Of a DNA stretch of 64,000 bases, positions 36,592-45,155 are shown in pieces (within the stretch, counting starts at the first letter, position 1; each line of letters begins with the position of its first letter). The notes beneath the pieces were generated by a model. That model was not told where the DNA came from and ran no database searches. It worked only from the letters and a program-made list of their open reading frames with translations. The position numbers and the translations under genes are program-made. The DNA lies in the NCBI RefSeq assembly GCF_014384965.1, contig NZ_JACRSW010000027.1, positions 350,454 through 414,453 on the forward strand, given 5' to 3'. This DNA comes from Jutongia hominis. Lineage in GTDB: Bacteria; Bacillota; Clostridia; Lachnospirales; Lachnospiraceae.

Positions 36592-37413
36592 ATGAGAAGA
36601 AAATTTATTTGTGTGATATGTTGTGCATTGCTTTTAACTTCAGGATGTGGTTCAAATAGCGTTCCTACAAGCAACTCTGTGGTGACGGATACAGAAAATA
36701 ACAATAATGACTCTGTTGATTCGAACGATGAAGATATGGGTGATGATAGTGCAGAGTTCGAAGAAGAGGATGTGTATGATGAGGATGCAGAGGTAGATGC
36801 TATCCAACAAAAATTTTTGAAAGCTGTTCAAGATAATTCGGGATCAGAATTGTATGATATTTCGGTTGATAAAAATGTTACAGGTATGGAACCGGACGAT
36901 ATTGATAGTGAGAAAGATATGCAGGAATCTTTGGAGCAATTAAAAACAGCTTTACATACACTGTACGGTTCAGATGTTCAAATTGATTATGAACAGAGTA
37001 CTTTTGAAGAATTTGATATTGCAAAATTACAGGAAGCCGTAGAGTATGAAGATGAAGACGGTACTGGCAAAGCAGATGTTGATACTGTAGAAAGTCTAAA
37101 TAAAACGGTAAAATATGTTCTTGAGTCGAACTGTAATTTACAACGATGTATTAAATCAGATATGACATTTGTGCTAAGTGGTTCAGATGGAGAAGACACA
37201 CAGACGGTACCATCTTTTATATATAAAGTGGATGATCAATATTTTATGGATACGATGCCTCTATACTGTTTGCTAGAAGAACAGGAGACAGCGGTAAAAA
37301 AACGAAAACAAAATATCACAAATTATAGTACATCAGAGTATGACAGATATAAAGGAATGGAAGACGATGATGAGGACTTAGATTATTCATCATTGCTGCT
37401 TAAGAGAGAGTAG
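36592..37413 (+). CDS. Acidic lipoprotein, unknown function
   Basis: A 273-residue lipoprotein. The lipobox LTSGC gives lipid attachment at C19. A very acidic Asn/Asp/Glu linker (about 30-65) separates the anchor from a globular domain with mixed helix and strand pattern, including VQDNSGSELYDISV and YKVDDQYFMDTMP, weakly like DUF4878/lumazine-binding-type lipoproteins. It should sit on the outer face of the membrane. AAAAGGAG lies 9 bases before the start. No specific function can be assigned. Confidence 0.8.
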   Translation: MRRKFICVICCALLLTSGCGSNSVPTSNSVVTDTENNNNDSVDSNDEDMGDDSAEFEEEDVYDEDAEVDAIQQKFLKAVQDNSGSELYDISVDKNVTGMEPDDIDSEKDMQESLEQLKTALHTLYGSDVQIDYEQSTFEEFDIAKLQEAVEYEDEDGTGKADVDTVESLNKTVKYVLESNCNLQRCIKSDMTFVLSGSDGEDTQTVPSFIYKVDDQYFMDTMPLYCLLEEQETAVKKRKQNITNYSTSEYDRYKGMEDDDEDLDYSSLLLKRE

Positions 37414-37539
37414 GACAATAGAAACAATAATGTTGAGAAACTTATAGCAAAAATATAGACATGTACGATCTTAGAACGGGCAAGAAAGTAAGATATAAAA
37501 GTTGAGCACCATCAATTCTAAAGAAAGAAGGAAATTAAA

Positions 37540-38271
37540 TTGCTGAAGAAAAAGATGATACAAATATTGTTAGCAGGTGTATTGGTATTTTGTGTAATAC
37601 AAATAAGTGGAATAAAAGTATTTGCTGCAAATAAGAATATTGCAATGTTGAGCTATATATCAACTCCGGCTACATTGCCACCAATTTACTATACACCATC
37701 CATTCCGAAGCAAACACCGATGATCAACGATGCAGCAAGTTTTGATGATTTGATTCCATCTGATAATGATGAAGCATTAGAGAGTAATTCAACACCAAAA
37801 GTTTCAAATACCACAAAAAACAAATTAAAAAAAGTCGGTACTGTTTTTTCAGATAAAAAGACGAACCTGAAATATAGTATTGTAAAAAAAGGTACCATAA
37901 CGAGTGGAAAAGTAACCGGTGCACAGGTCGAATGCAAAGCAGGGATTAAAAAGAAAAATCAGATCATCATCCCGGATACTGTTACATGGAACGGTGTAAC
38001 ATATCAGGTTGTTTCCATTTCAGCAAATGCATTTAAGAACAATACAAAACTAAAGAAGATTAGTATTGGAAAAAATGTAAAGAAGATTGGAAAAAAGGCA
38101 TTCTATGGATGTAAAAATGTGAAGCAGCTATCAATTAAGTCAAAACAATTTACAGATAAAAAAATAGGGAAAGATTCGTTTGCAAAAATGGGAAAAGGAA
38201 TGACAGTCAGAATTCCAAAAGAAAAATATGCCTATTATAAAAAGCTCTTAGTGAAAAAAGGCATACGATAA
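37540..38271 (+). CDS. Secreted BspA-like leucine-rich repeat protein
   Basis: A 243-residue secreted protein. The signal peptide is followed by a Thr/Pro/Asn linker and a short BspA-type (LRR_5) repeat region: VVSISANAFKNNTKLKKISIG, continuing KNVKKIGKKAFYGCKNVKQLSI. These repeats usually mediate surface adhesion or binding. The TTG at 37540 is chosen because AGAAGG lies 8 bases upstream and the resulting KKK n-region suits a signal peptide; an ATG at 37555 is the alternative. Only about two repeats are present, fewer than in typical family members. Confidence 0.78.
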   Translation: MLKKKMIQILLAGVLVFCVIQISGIKVFAANKNIAMLSYISTPATLPPIYYTPSIPKQTPMINDAASFDDLIPSDNDEALESNSTPKVSNTTKNKLKKVGTVFSDKKTNLKYSIVKKGTITSGKVTGAQVECKAGIKKKNQIIIPDTVTWNGVTYQVVSISANAFKNNTKLKKISIGKNVKKIGKKAFYGCKNVKQLSIKSKQFTDKKIGKDSFAKMGKGMTVRIPKEKYAYYKKLLVKKGIR

Positions 38272-38495
38272 AAAGTAGAGAAAAAGAAAGAAGACCAAAA
38301 CAGCAGAGGGGAACAGGGCTTCTTTAGCGACGGATGGAAATAAAGTTTATCTTTATTATAAGGCATGGCATAAGATTGAGTAATTGTTTGCAATAAGGTT
38401 TTAAAAGCAGATCAGAGCTTGTAGAAGAGATGAAATTGTTCAAAAAATACATTTCTTCCGTTAAAAAATACAATCAAATATTTCATCAAAAAGCT

Positions 38496-38519
38496 TTTGT
38501 TATACTAAATGCAAGATAA
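38496..38519 (+). promoter_or_regulatory. Extended -10 promoter-like element upstream of the SH3-CHAP gene
   Basis: The element contains TGTTATACT, an extended -10 (TATACT at 38501-38506), and ends in GATAA. A closely matching 24-base element, 19 of 24 identical, lies at 40482-40505 upstream of the second CHAP gene. No convincing -35 is seen in either, so the shared core may also be bound by a regulator or an alternative sigma factor. Confidence 0.5.
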
Positions 38520-38613
38520 AGATTTAGTAAGACAAAAGCTTTTTTCTTTATGGAATAGGAAAATGCTCGTACAGTAGCGGTACACCAAAAAGAATTGCTT
38601 TAGCAATTCTTGG

Positions 38614-38642
38614 AGTGCAAAGCGCTGGCTTTGCACTTTTTT
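38614..38642 (+). terminator. Terminator-like hairpin in the leader of the SH3-CHAP gene
   Basis: AGTGCAAAGC and GCTTTGCACT form a 10-bp stem with loop GCTG, followed by six T. It sits only 16 bases before the gene start and downstream of the promoter-like site, so it may act as an attenuator; it could also end upstream transcription. Confidence 0.65.
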
Positions 38643-38658
38643 ATAGGAAGGAATGGTG

Positions 38659-40287
38659 ATGATCATGAAAAAGAAAAGTCAGATTATGATGGCAATAACC
38701 GGCATGCTTTTGGCAGGAAGTGTTTTTTGTCTGAATCATCCGGCAAAAGCAAGTGCAGCCACAATCCGTAGTTATACGATTGGTTCGGGTAATACAACTG
38801 TATATTCCAATACCGGATTGAGTAAACGTTATGGAACGATTTATGGATCAGATGAACTACGTGTGTTAAGGGTTACAGATCGTTATTGTAAAGTGACTTA
38901 TCCGGTATCCAGAGGAACAAAGACTGGTTATATTCAGACAAGAGCACTTCTGACGAAGACAACGGGTGGATCCTATCGCTCTCGTGCAAAGATCATAGCA
39001 TATAAACATCCCGGTGGTGGTTCTTATGGATATATATCCGGTGGAGATACTGTAAAAGTACTTGGAACATATGGAAATTATACACAGGTAAAATATCCGG
39101 TATCCGGTGGATATAAATATGCATTTATTGCAACATCAAGCTGTAATTCTTATATTACATCGAGTCAGAGTTCATCTTCATCCGGAGGAAGCGTATCAGG
39201 AGGTTACAGCAGTGGTTCTGCCGCAGGAAAACTTGCATCATATGGAAGTAAGCAAGTCAGATGTTATACATTATCAGCACAGGGAAAAGTTTATGCATAC
39301 AAAGATGTTGCTTTAAGAAACAGAACAACAGGAAGTTACATTTCCTGTGCATCGGATGAAGTTTATGTGCAAAGTGTAAATCTTTCCTATGGTTCGGTTT
39401 GTTTGTCTTATCCGGTATCCGGTGGAAGAAAGAGTATGTATTTTAAGATATCTGATATAATGGCATCTCCTTCTTCGGGAGTATCAAACTATTGGATCAG
39501 CAAGAGAGCTTATACTTATAAATGGGCATCGTCTTCGGCACGATATGGTTATGTGGAAAATGAAAATGTAACGGTCGTCGGCAGCAGTGGAGCATATACG
39601 CAGATCATCTATAGTATCGGTGGCGGCAAATACAAAATGGGATTTATTAAGACCGGTGAAATGAGTACAGGAAGTTCTAATATCAATTCAGATCCGGTGA
39701 TCACGGTAAATGGCGATTGTTCTGCTATACAGCGCAATATATACAATCTTGCGATGGCAAGTCTTGGAAACAGGGGAGCAGCCTATCAGAGATGGGCAGG
39801 ACTTTCATACAATGATCCGTACTGTGTGGCATATGCAACATATATTGCTAATCAGGCAATGATACAGGCAGGATATTCGGCATCGCAGGCGGTAAGTATT
39901 GTACCAAAGCATGTATCTACCACAAAGATGGCGCAGTGGTATTCAGAGAGAGGAAGATATCATTCTTATGTAGCATGGTACAAAAGCAGCAGAGGTGTCC
40001 ACATGACAAAGAATACAACGATATCTTCTTATACTCCGCAGGTGGGTGATCTTGTCGCAATCGACAATGATGGTGCGATTGCTTCCGGACCGGATCATAC
40101 AGGCATTGTGATATCGGTAAACAATGACCGGATCGTATTGGCAGAAGGAAATACAGGTTCTGGAACGAATGCGACAAGAACAGTAAAGACACATACCTAT
40201 TATAAAGGCAGACCATATTGGTATCGTTTGGATTACAGTAAAGCCAAGATCGTTGGATTTGCAACACCGGCATATGCAGGCAACTAA
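38659..40287 (+). CDS. Secreted SH3-like repeat protein with C-terminal CHAP-type amidase/peptidase domain
   Basis: A 542-residue wall protein. The signal peptide is cleaved near KASAAT (about 35). At least four SH3-like modules follow, with motifs such as TVYSNTG, KVTYPVSRG(T)KTGYI and QVKYPVSGGYKYAFI, interrupted by Ser/Gly linkers. The C-terminal CHAP/NlpC-like domain (about 360-540) has the likely nucleophile C389 in DPYCVAYATYIA and H480 in GPDHTGIVISV. It probably cleaves peptidoglycan. Of four nearby starts, the ATG at 38659 fits AGGAAGGA best (spacing 6). The next gene is a paralogue. It may support wall passage of the secretion machine, by inference. Confidence 0.86.
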   Translation: MIMKKKSQIMMAITGMLLAGSVFCLNHPAKASAATIRSYTIGSGNTTVYSNTGLSKRYGTIYGSDELRVLRVTDRYCKVTYPVSRGTKTGYIQTRALLTKTTGGSYRSRAKIIAYKHPGGGSYGYISGGDTVKVLGTYGNYTQVKYPVSGGYKYAFIATSSCNSYITSSQSSSSSGGSVSGGYSSGSAAGKLASYGSKQVRCYTLSAQGKVYAYKDVALRNRTTGSYISCASDEVYVQSVNLSYGSVCLSYPVSGGRKSMYFKISDIMASPSSGVSNYWISKRAYTYKWASSSARYGYVENENVTVVGSSGAYTQIIYSIGGGKYKMGFIKTGEMSTGSSNINSDPVITVNGDCSAIQRNIYNLAMASLGNRGAAYQRWAGLSYNDPYCVAYATYIANQAMIQAGYSASQAVSIVPKHVSTTKMAQWYSERGRYHSYVAWYKSSRGVHMTKNTTISSYTPQVGDLVAIDNDGAIASGPDHTGIVISVNNDRIVLAEGNTGSGTNATRTVKTHTYYKGRPYWYRLDYSKAKIVGFATPAYAGN

Positions 40288-40311
40288 AATAAATACATAA
40301 TAATATAGTGG

Positions 40312-40338
40312 AGTGCAGCGCATTTGCGTTGCACTTTT
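40312..40338 (+). terminator. Intrinsic terminator after the first SH3-CHAP gene
   Basis: AGTGCAGCGC and GCGTTGCACT pair over 10 bp (one G-T) with a 4-base loop, followed by TTTT. It begins 25 bases after the stop codon. The stem shares the GTGCA/TGCAC outer arms with other terminators in the window. Confidence 0.75.
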
Positions 40339-40377
40339 AAATTACCGGGAAAATGCTTGTACAGTAGTGGAAGGTAT

Positions 40378-40404
40378 TGCAACACGCTGGTGTTGCACTT
40401 TTTT
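40378..40404 (+). terminator. Second terminator-like hairpin, linked to the 23-base motif copy
   Basis: TGCAACAC and GTGTTGCA form an 8-bp stem with loop GCTG, followed by CTTTTTT. With the 23-base motif at 40348-40370 it repeats the arrangement seen at 38558-38642, including the same loop sequence. Confidence 0.6.
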
Positions 40405-40481
40405 ACCACATTTTTGTCATTTTTGGTAAAATACGCATTTTCATTGCTAAAAAAAGCAAAATGCAATTTTAGCAGAGATCA

Positions 40482-40505
40482 TTTGCTATAGTGAATACAG
40501 GATAA
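40482..40505 (+). promoter_or_regulatory. Promoter-like element upstream of the second CHAP gene
   Basis: It contains TTTGCTATAGT with a -10-like TATAGT at 40487-40492 and ends in GATAA. It matches the element at 38496-38519 at 19 of 24 positions, pointing to shared control of the two wall-protein genes. No clear -35 is present. Confidence 0.5.
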
Positions 40506-40633
40506 GAAAATAGCAAAGCAAAAAGATAATAACAAACAAGAAAACAGCAAAAAGAAAACAAAAGTTTTTCAAGAAGATACAGGAGTTATAAAAGATTACT
40601 CCTAAAAAAGATTTCACAGAAAGGGTGGTTATT

Positions 40634-41992
40634 ATGAAAAATATCAGAATAAGAAAAGAAAGTGTAGCACAAAGAGTAGAAGCAATCAGAAAAACAGTAG
40701 TATTTGCAGGTGTATTTCTTACAGCACTATTTCTGATCGGTAGCCTTAATGGGAATACAGCAAAAGCAGCATCCAGAAAGTGTTATTCGATCTGTACCGG
40801 CAATACAAGAGTATATTCTAATACAGGATTATCCAGAGGGATTGGATGGATCTATGATTCCGACCAGATATCTGTCATCAATGTAACAAGGAACTGGTCG
40901 CAGGTTTCTTATCCTATTTCAAGAGGAAGAACAAAGACCGGTTATATTGCAACAAGTGCGATCTTAACGGCAACAGGTGGAAGTACTTATACATCCAGAG
41001 GAAAGTTTAATACATATAGAAGACCGGGTGGTAGTTATTATGGTTATGTTGCTGCAAATGACAGAGTTATGATACTTGGAAAAAGTGGCGGCTATACACA
41101 GATCAAATATCCGGTATCCGGTGGTTACAAATATGCATTTGCCGTTTCATCAGAAGTCAACAGCAAACTCCGTCCACAGACAGCAGTCAGCTATGGTGTA
41201 AATCCACAGGGATATGTTGATTTTGCTACATCTCCTTCTAACGGAACGCTTCGTGTATCAGGATGGACATTTGACAGAGATTCCTTAGGAAGCAAGTTAC
41301 AGGTTCATGTTTATGTAGGTGGTCCGGCAGGTTCCGGCGCACCGGGTTATAGATGTGTAGCAAATGTACATCGGCCTGATGTAGATAATGCTTTTCCGGG
41401 AGTCGGACAATATCATGGCTTTGATGCAACATTTAAAGTATCAAGAACGGGAGCACAAAAGATTTATGTCTATGCGATCAATGTAGGAGGGGGCAGTAGC
41501 AATCCCTTACTTGGAACAAAAGACGTTACGATTCAGGGAACAGCACAGTCATCAGGAACAAATTATACAAGACAGACGATCTGCATTACATCCAACGGAC
41601 AGACTGTTGATACATTTCATGGTGTAGCAGCAAAATATATTACGGGGTATTCCGATGTAGGAACCTATTCTTGTGCAAGATATGTCAGCAATTACTACAG
41701 ATCGGTATATGGTATTACAGTAGCCAATATGTTTACCGGAAGAACTCCGTCTGCATCATCGGGAAGCTTTTATCGGACAACGAGTCCGGCAGAAGGAGAC
41801 ATTGGTTATCAGACAAACAGCCGTGGAAGCGGTCACTGGTTTATCATCAAAGCTGTTAATTCAGATGGAACTTATACCGTGATCGAACAGAATTGGAAAT
41901 GGAAGAGCGGTGGCAGGACATATTGTTATAAGAATCGCCGTGTATCAAATTCGACGAAAGGATTTAAAGTATTCCGTTGGTCGGGAAGATAA
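40634..41992 (+). CDS. Secreted SH3-like repeat protein with CHAP-type C-terminal domain
   Basis: A 452-residue paralogue of the previous gene. A long n-region and signal peptide (cleavage after TAKAA, about 49) precede two SH3-like modules (TRVYSNTG, QIKYPVSGGYKYAF). The middle module (about 195-305) has GWTFDRDSLGSKLQVHVYVGG and ANVHRPDVDNAFPG, a carbohydrate- or wall-binding repeat common in Clostridia. The CHAP-like domain ends the protein with YSCARYVSNYY (nucleophile Cys), GSGHWFIIKA (His) and VIEQNW. AAGGGTGG supports the ATG at 40634 over the GTG at 40625. A peptidoglycan hydrolase role is likely but untested. Confidence 0.86.
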   Translation: MKNIRIRKESVAQRVEAIRKTVVFAGVFLTALFLIGSLNGNTAKAASRKCYSICTGNTRVYSNTGLSRGIGWIYDSDQISVINVTRNWSQVSYPISRGRTKTGYIATSAILTATGGSTYTSRGKFNTYRRPGGSYYGYVAANDRVMILGKSGGYTQIKYPVSGGYKYAFAVSSEVNSKLRPQTAVSYGVNPQGYVDFATSPSNGTLRVSGWTFDRDSLGSKLQVHVYVGGPAGSGAPGYRCVANVHRPDVDNAFPGVGQYHGFDATFKVSRTGAQKIYVYAINVGGGSSNPLLGTKDVTIQGTAQSSGTNYTRQTICITSNGQTVDTFHGVAAKYITGYSDVGTYSCARYVSNYYRSVYGITVANMFTGRTPSASSGSFYRTTSPAEGDIGYQTNSRGSGHWFIIKAVNSDGTYTVIEQNWKWKSGGRTYCYKNRRVSNSTKGFKVFRWSGR

Positions 41993-42134
41993 CTGGTTTT
42001 AATGTATTAAATTATGTGATACAATAGATTCAAGATTTGAAAATTTTGCATCTGTTACACTGTGCGTGTAATGATTTATTATTTATAATATATATTGTTT
42101 TCAAAAATTAAATGGTATACGAGGAGAAGAAATT

Positions 42135-42785
42135 ATGAAGAAATACTTAAAATTGATAGTAGTAACATTTGTTATACAAGCTATATGCATTTCCATGACA
42201 CCATTTTTTACAATGGCAGCTTCAAAAAAAGAGCATGCAGTTAGAATATACAATGAATTTTTAGGACATACGCATAAATTATGGGGTTATAGTGCATACC
42301 GAACTGTAAAAACTACTAGTCAAGGGATTAAATTTCGCTTATTTGATATCAATGCAGATGGCATACCGGAATTGCTGGTGCATGATGAGCGGGCAAGTAA
42401 TGCAGATGGACAATTAGCTATTTATGGTGTTGTTAATGGAAAAATAAAATTTTTATCTTCTTATGCTATTTGGGAAGTAACATTATATTCAAATAAAAAA
42501 GGTGGCATTTATTACGAATATTGTAGAGGTGGTGGTGCTGGGATATATCAACGATTTGATGGAAAAAGAATAAAAGAAGTACAAAGTTGGTATGCTGAAT
42601 TGAATTGGGATACATCAAAGCTTGGAAAAAAGAAATATTATATTGGAAAAAAGAGGGTGACGAAACGTATATTTGATACAAACAAAAAGAGTATGATAAC
42701 AGCAAAATATAAAATTAAAATTAGTGAAAATCCAAAAAACATGTATTCAAATACATCTAAGAATCGAAAAAAATATTTACGCTAA
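42135..42785 (+). CDS. Secreted protein with EF-hand-like DxNxDG loop
   Basis: A 216-residue protein with a signal peptide (cleavage near TMAAS, about 30). The mature part has LFDINADGIPELLVHDE, an EF-hand-like calcium loop of the FG-GAP/dockerin kind, then IYGVVNGKIKFL and YEYCRGGGAGIYQRF, as in VCBS-like proteins. The C-terminus is Lys-rich. It shares the loop and overall plan with the secreted protein at 35083. GAGGAGAAG precedes the start and a terminator follows, so it ends the secreted-protein block. Function unknown. Confidence 0.78.
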   Translation: MKKYLKLIVVTFVIQAICISMTPFFTMAASKKEHAVRIYNEFLGHTHKLWGYSAYRTVKTTSQGIKFRLFDINADGIPELLVHDERASNADGQLAIYGVVNGKIKFLSSYAIWEVTLYSNKKGGIYYEYCRGGGAGIYQRFDGKRIKEVQSWYAELNWDTSKLGKKKYYIGKKRVTKRIFDTNKKSMITAKYKIKISENPKNMYSNTSKNRKKYLR

Positions 42786-42823
42786 TTGATTTACAAAAGA
42801 TAGAAGAAGTAGACTAAATGCCG

Positions 42824-42852
42824 GAGCCGGTCGAAAGACCGGCTCTGTTTTT
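42824..42852 (+). terminator. Intrinsic terminator closing the secreted-protein block
   Basis: GAGCCGGTC and GACCGGCTC form a perfect 9-bp GC-rich stem with a GAAA tetraloop, followed by TGTTTTTG. It lies 39 bases after the stop of the gene at 42135. Confidence 0.92.
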
Positions 42853-42880
42853 GTATTTTTACATCTAAAAACTCTATAGA

Positions 42881-42893
42881 TGAAAAATATTCA
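42881..42893. promoter_or_regulatory. T-N11-A palindrome (site 1) upstream of the por promoter
   Basis: TGAAAAATATTCA is an interrupted palindrome of the T-N11-A form bound by LysR regulators, 33 bases upstream of the por -35. One base differs from site 2. A LysR gene follows the operon. Regulation is inferred. Confidence 0.5.
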
Positions 42894-42925
42894 TGATAAA
42901 AATGAAGAAAATTAAGCAAAACCTC

Positions 42926-42953
42926 TTTACATTTTAATTTTCATCGGTATAAT
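42926..42953 (+). promoter_or_regulatory. Sigma-A-type promoter of the por operon
   Basis: TTTACA (42926-42931), a 16-base spacer and a perfect TATAAT (42948-42953) lie 65 bases before the porG start. It is flanked by two T-N11-A palindromes. Confidence 0.8.
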
Positions 42954-42984
42954 AGTAGAAGTTGAACAAAATAAAATTTGTGAG

Positions 42985-42997
42985 TGAAAAAAATTCA
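42985..42997. promoter_or_regulatory. T-N11-A palindrome (site 2) downstream of the por promoter
   Basis: TGAAAAAAATTCA lies about 25 bases after the expected transcription start and 12-of-13 matches site 1. It is embedded in a longer inverted repeat AGTGAA-N5-TTCACT (42983-42999). Binding here could block transcription. Confidence 0.5.
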
Positions 42998-43018
42998 CTA
43001 TAAGAAGGAGAGTACATT

Positions 43019-43627
43019 ATGAAGAACGGAATTGAGATCAGATGGCACGGACGTGGTGGTCAGGGTGCAAAAACAGCTGCATTATTACTTGCTGATGTTG
43101 CATTTAAAACCGGACAGAACGTACAGGGATTTCCTGAATATGGTCCGGAAAGAATGGGTGCGCCAATTACAGCATATAACCGTATCAGCAGTGATAAGAT
43201 CCGGGTTCATTCAAATATATATCATCCCGACTATGTGGTAGTAGTGGATGAGACATTATTAGATTCGGTTGATGTCACAGCCGGATTAAAGGCAAATGGT
43301 GCGATTATCATCAATACAGCAAAGAGCAGAGCAGAGATTGAGAAACATTTGAAAGGTTATACCGGCCGTGTATATACAATTGATGCCAGAAAGATCTCTA
43401 TGGATACATTAGGAAAGAACTTCCCGAACTCACCGATGCTTGCTGCAACAGTTGCTGTTAGTGAAGTGATGCCAAGAGAAGATTTCTTTAGAGAGATGAG
43501 TGCTTCTTATCAGCATAAATTTGCAAAGAAGCCGGAAGTGATCGATGGAAATATGCAGGCTCTGGAAATGGCTTTTGAAGAGTTAGAGGAAGATATTGAA
43601 AATGATAAAGTCAGCCTGAGCGCATAA
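43019..43627 (+). CDS. porG: Pyruvate:ferredoxin oxidoreductase, gamma subunit
   Basis: The 202-residue gamma subunit of a four-subunit 2-oxoacid:ferredoxin oxidoreductase. It starts with the family signature RWHGRGGQGAKTAALLLADVA and has FPEYGPERMGAPITAYNRIS. In the complex it is part of the acyl-CoA-forming machinery with alpha, beta and delta, in the cytoplasm. It is the first gene of a porGDAB operon with a strong promoter, two possible LysR sites and an AAGGAG site 8 bases upstream. Pyruvate is the most likely substrate from the alpha subunit; 2-ketoisovalerate cannot be fully excluded. Confidence 0.92.
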   Translation: MKNGIEIRWHGRGGQGAKTAALLLADVAFKTGQNVQGFPEYGPERMGAPITAYNRISSDKIRVHSNIYHPDYVVVVDETLLDSVDVTAGLKANGAIIINTAKSRAEIEKHLKGYTGRVYTIDARKISMDTLGKNFPNSPMLAATVAVSEVMPREDFFREMSASYQHKFAKKPEVIDGNMQALEMAFEELEEDIENDKVSLSA

Positions 43628-43658
43628 GAGAAAAGAAATTGATTGGAGAAAAGAGGAA

Positions 43659-43964
43659 ATGAGAACCGATATTACTAAGATAAATGAGAAGACTCCTCAT
43701 GATCGTTTAACAGAAGGTTTGATGGTCTTTAACGGAGGCACTTCTAAGTTGTTTAAAACCGGAGAATGGCGTACAAACACACCGGTCTTTCATGCAGATT
43801 TATGTAAACAGTGTCTGCTGTGTGCACCGGTTTGTCCGGATGGAAGCATTCCGGTAAAAGATTCAAAACGTCTGGAGTTTGATATGGATCATTGTAAAGG
43901 ATGCGGTATTTGTGCAAATGTCTGTCCTTTTGGAGCAATAGAAATGAAGGAGGGCAATATCTAA
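43659..43964 (+). CDS. porD: Pyruvate:ferredoxin oxidoreductase, delta (ferredoxin-like) subunit
   Basis: A 101-residue subunit carrying two [4Fe-4S] clusters: CKQCLLCAPVCP and CKGCGICANVCP, both with the CxxCxxCxxxC(P) pattern. It passes electrons from the TPP enzyme to external ferredoxin. Its stop overlaps the alpha start by one base (TAATG), so delta and alpha are translationally coupled. Length and cluster spacing are normal for the family. Confidence 0.95.
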   Translation: MRTDITKINEKTPHDRLTEGLMVFNGGTSKLFKTGEWRTNTPVFHADLCKQCLLCAPVCPDGSIPVKDSKRLEFDMDHCKGCGICANVCPFGAIEMKEGNI

Positions 43965-45142
43965 TGGCTATTAAAGAACGTATGTCAGGAAATGAAGCGG
44001 TATCTTATGCAATCCGTCAGGTAAACCCGGATGTTATGCCGGCATTTCCAATCACTCCTTCTACGGAAATCCCACAGATGGTTTCTACTTATATTGCAAA
44101 TGGCGAGATGGATACAGAGTTTATCCCGGTAGAAAGTGAACATTCTTCCATGAGTGCTGCGATAGGAGCAGAGGCAGCAGGTGCAAGAAGTCTCACGGCA
44201 ACATCTTCGGCAGGTCTTGCGTTGATGTGGGAAGAACTTTTGTTAGCGGCATCGAACCGCCTTCCGCTGGTACTGACTTTAGTAAACCGTACTTTATCCG
44301 GTCCGATCAATATTAACTGCGATCATTCCGATGGTATGGGTGCAAGAGACACCGGATGGATCCAGATTTATGCCGAGAATAATCAGGAGGCATATGACAA
44401 CTTTATTCAGGCATATCCGATTGCAGAAGATACAAGAGTGCATCTCCCGGTTATGATCTGTCAGGATGGTTTTATTACAAGCCATGCTGTAGAAAATATT
44501 GAATTATTAGAAGATGACAAAGTAAAGAATTTTGTCGGTGAATACGAACCGGAAGAGTTTTTATTAAATCCGGGCAAACCGATTGCAGTAGGTCCCTATT
44601 CTGTCAGTAACTATGCGATGGAAGCTAAGAAAAATCAAGAGATTGCAATGGAAAATTCCAAAGAAGTGATTTTGGAAATTGCTAAGAAGTTTAAGGATAT
44701 GGCAGGCAGAGAATACGGACTTTTTGAAGAATATAAGACGCAGGATGCTGATTATATTATGCTGATCATGGGGTCGGCAGCCGGCACGGCAAAGCAGGCG
44801 GTTGATGAACTCAGAGAGCAGGGGAAGAAAGTCGGAGTATTAAAACTCAGGGTGTTCCGTCCGTTCCCGGCAAAAGAGATTGCCGAGGCATTAAAGAATT
44901 GCAAAGCAGCAGCTATCATGGATCGCTGTGAAAGCTACAATGGCAATGGCGGACCTTTGGGAAGCGAAGTGACTGCCGGATTATTCTATCATAAAGTAAA
45001 TATCGAAGCTGTGAACTATATATATGGTCTTGCTGGACGTGATTTTACGATCAGTGATGTAAATAGTGTATTTGCAGAACTCGAAGATATGGTTGTAAAT
45101 GGAAAAGAAGTAGAGCAGCACAAATATATCAGATTACGTTAA
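43964..45142 (+). CDS. porA: Pyruvate:ferredoxin oxidoreductase, alpha subunit
   Basis: The 392-residue alpha subunit, with domains I and II of the oxidoreductase: MSGNEAVSYAI, FPITPSTEIPQMVSTYI, FIPVESEHSSMSAAIGAEAAG and TSSAGLALMWEE. The block RTLSGPININCDHSDGMGARD is typical of the pyruvate enzymes. The C-terminal part includes VGVLKLRVFRPFPAKEI. The ATG at 43964 follows AAGGAGG; an upstream in-frame start would lie within porD. It binds pyruvate and CoA with the beta subunit and yields acetyl-CoA and CO2, feeding fermentation and hydrogen or butyrate formation. Confidence 0.94.
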   Translation: MAIKERMSGNEAVSYAIRQVNPDVMPAFPITPSTEIPQMVSTYIANGEMDTEFIPVESEHSSMSAAIGAEAAGARSLTATSSAGLALMWEELLLAASNRLPLVLTLVNRTLSGPININCDHSDGMGARDTGWIQIYAENNQEAYDNFIQAYPIAEDTRVHLPVMICQDGFITSHAVENIELLEDDKVKNFVGEYEPEEFLLNPGKPIAVGPYSVSNYAMEAKKNQEIAMENSKEVILEIAKKFKDMAGREYGLFEEYKTQDADYIMLIMGSAAGTAKQAVDELREQGKKVGVLKLRVFRPFPAKEIAEALKNCKAAAIMDRCESYNGNGGPLGSEVTAGLFYHKVNIEAVNYIYGLAGRDFTISDVNSVFAELEDMVVNGKEVEQHKYIRLR

Positions 45143-45155
45143 GAGGAGGCCGCAA

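Larger units (their letters stand above)
38272..38658 (+). other. Intergenic leader region with promoter-like site and hairpins
   Basis: No protein-coding gene is supported in these 387 bases. They hold a promoter-like element with TATACT (38501-38506), a 23-base motif starting GGAAAATGCT (38558-38580), an 8-bp hairpin AGAATTGC/GCAATTCT (38591-38610) and a terminator-like hairpin (38614-38642). All lie before the SH3-CHAP gene, which suggests a regulated leader. Confidence 0.6.
40288..40633 (+). other. Intergenic region between the two SH3-CHAP genes
   Basis: No coding gene is seen in these 346 bases. They contain the terminator of the upstream gene, a second copy of the 23-base GGAAAATGCT motif (40348-40370, two mismatches to the first) with its own hairpin, a further inverted repeat around 40434-40463 (GCATTTT/AAAATGC) and the second promoter-like element. 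Confidence 0.6.
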
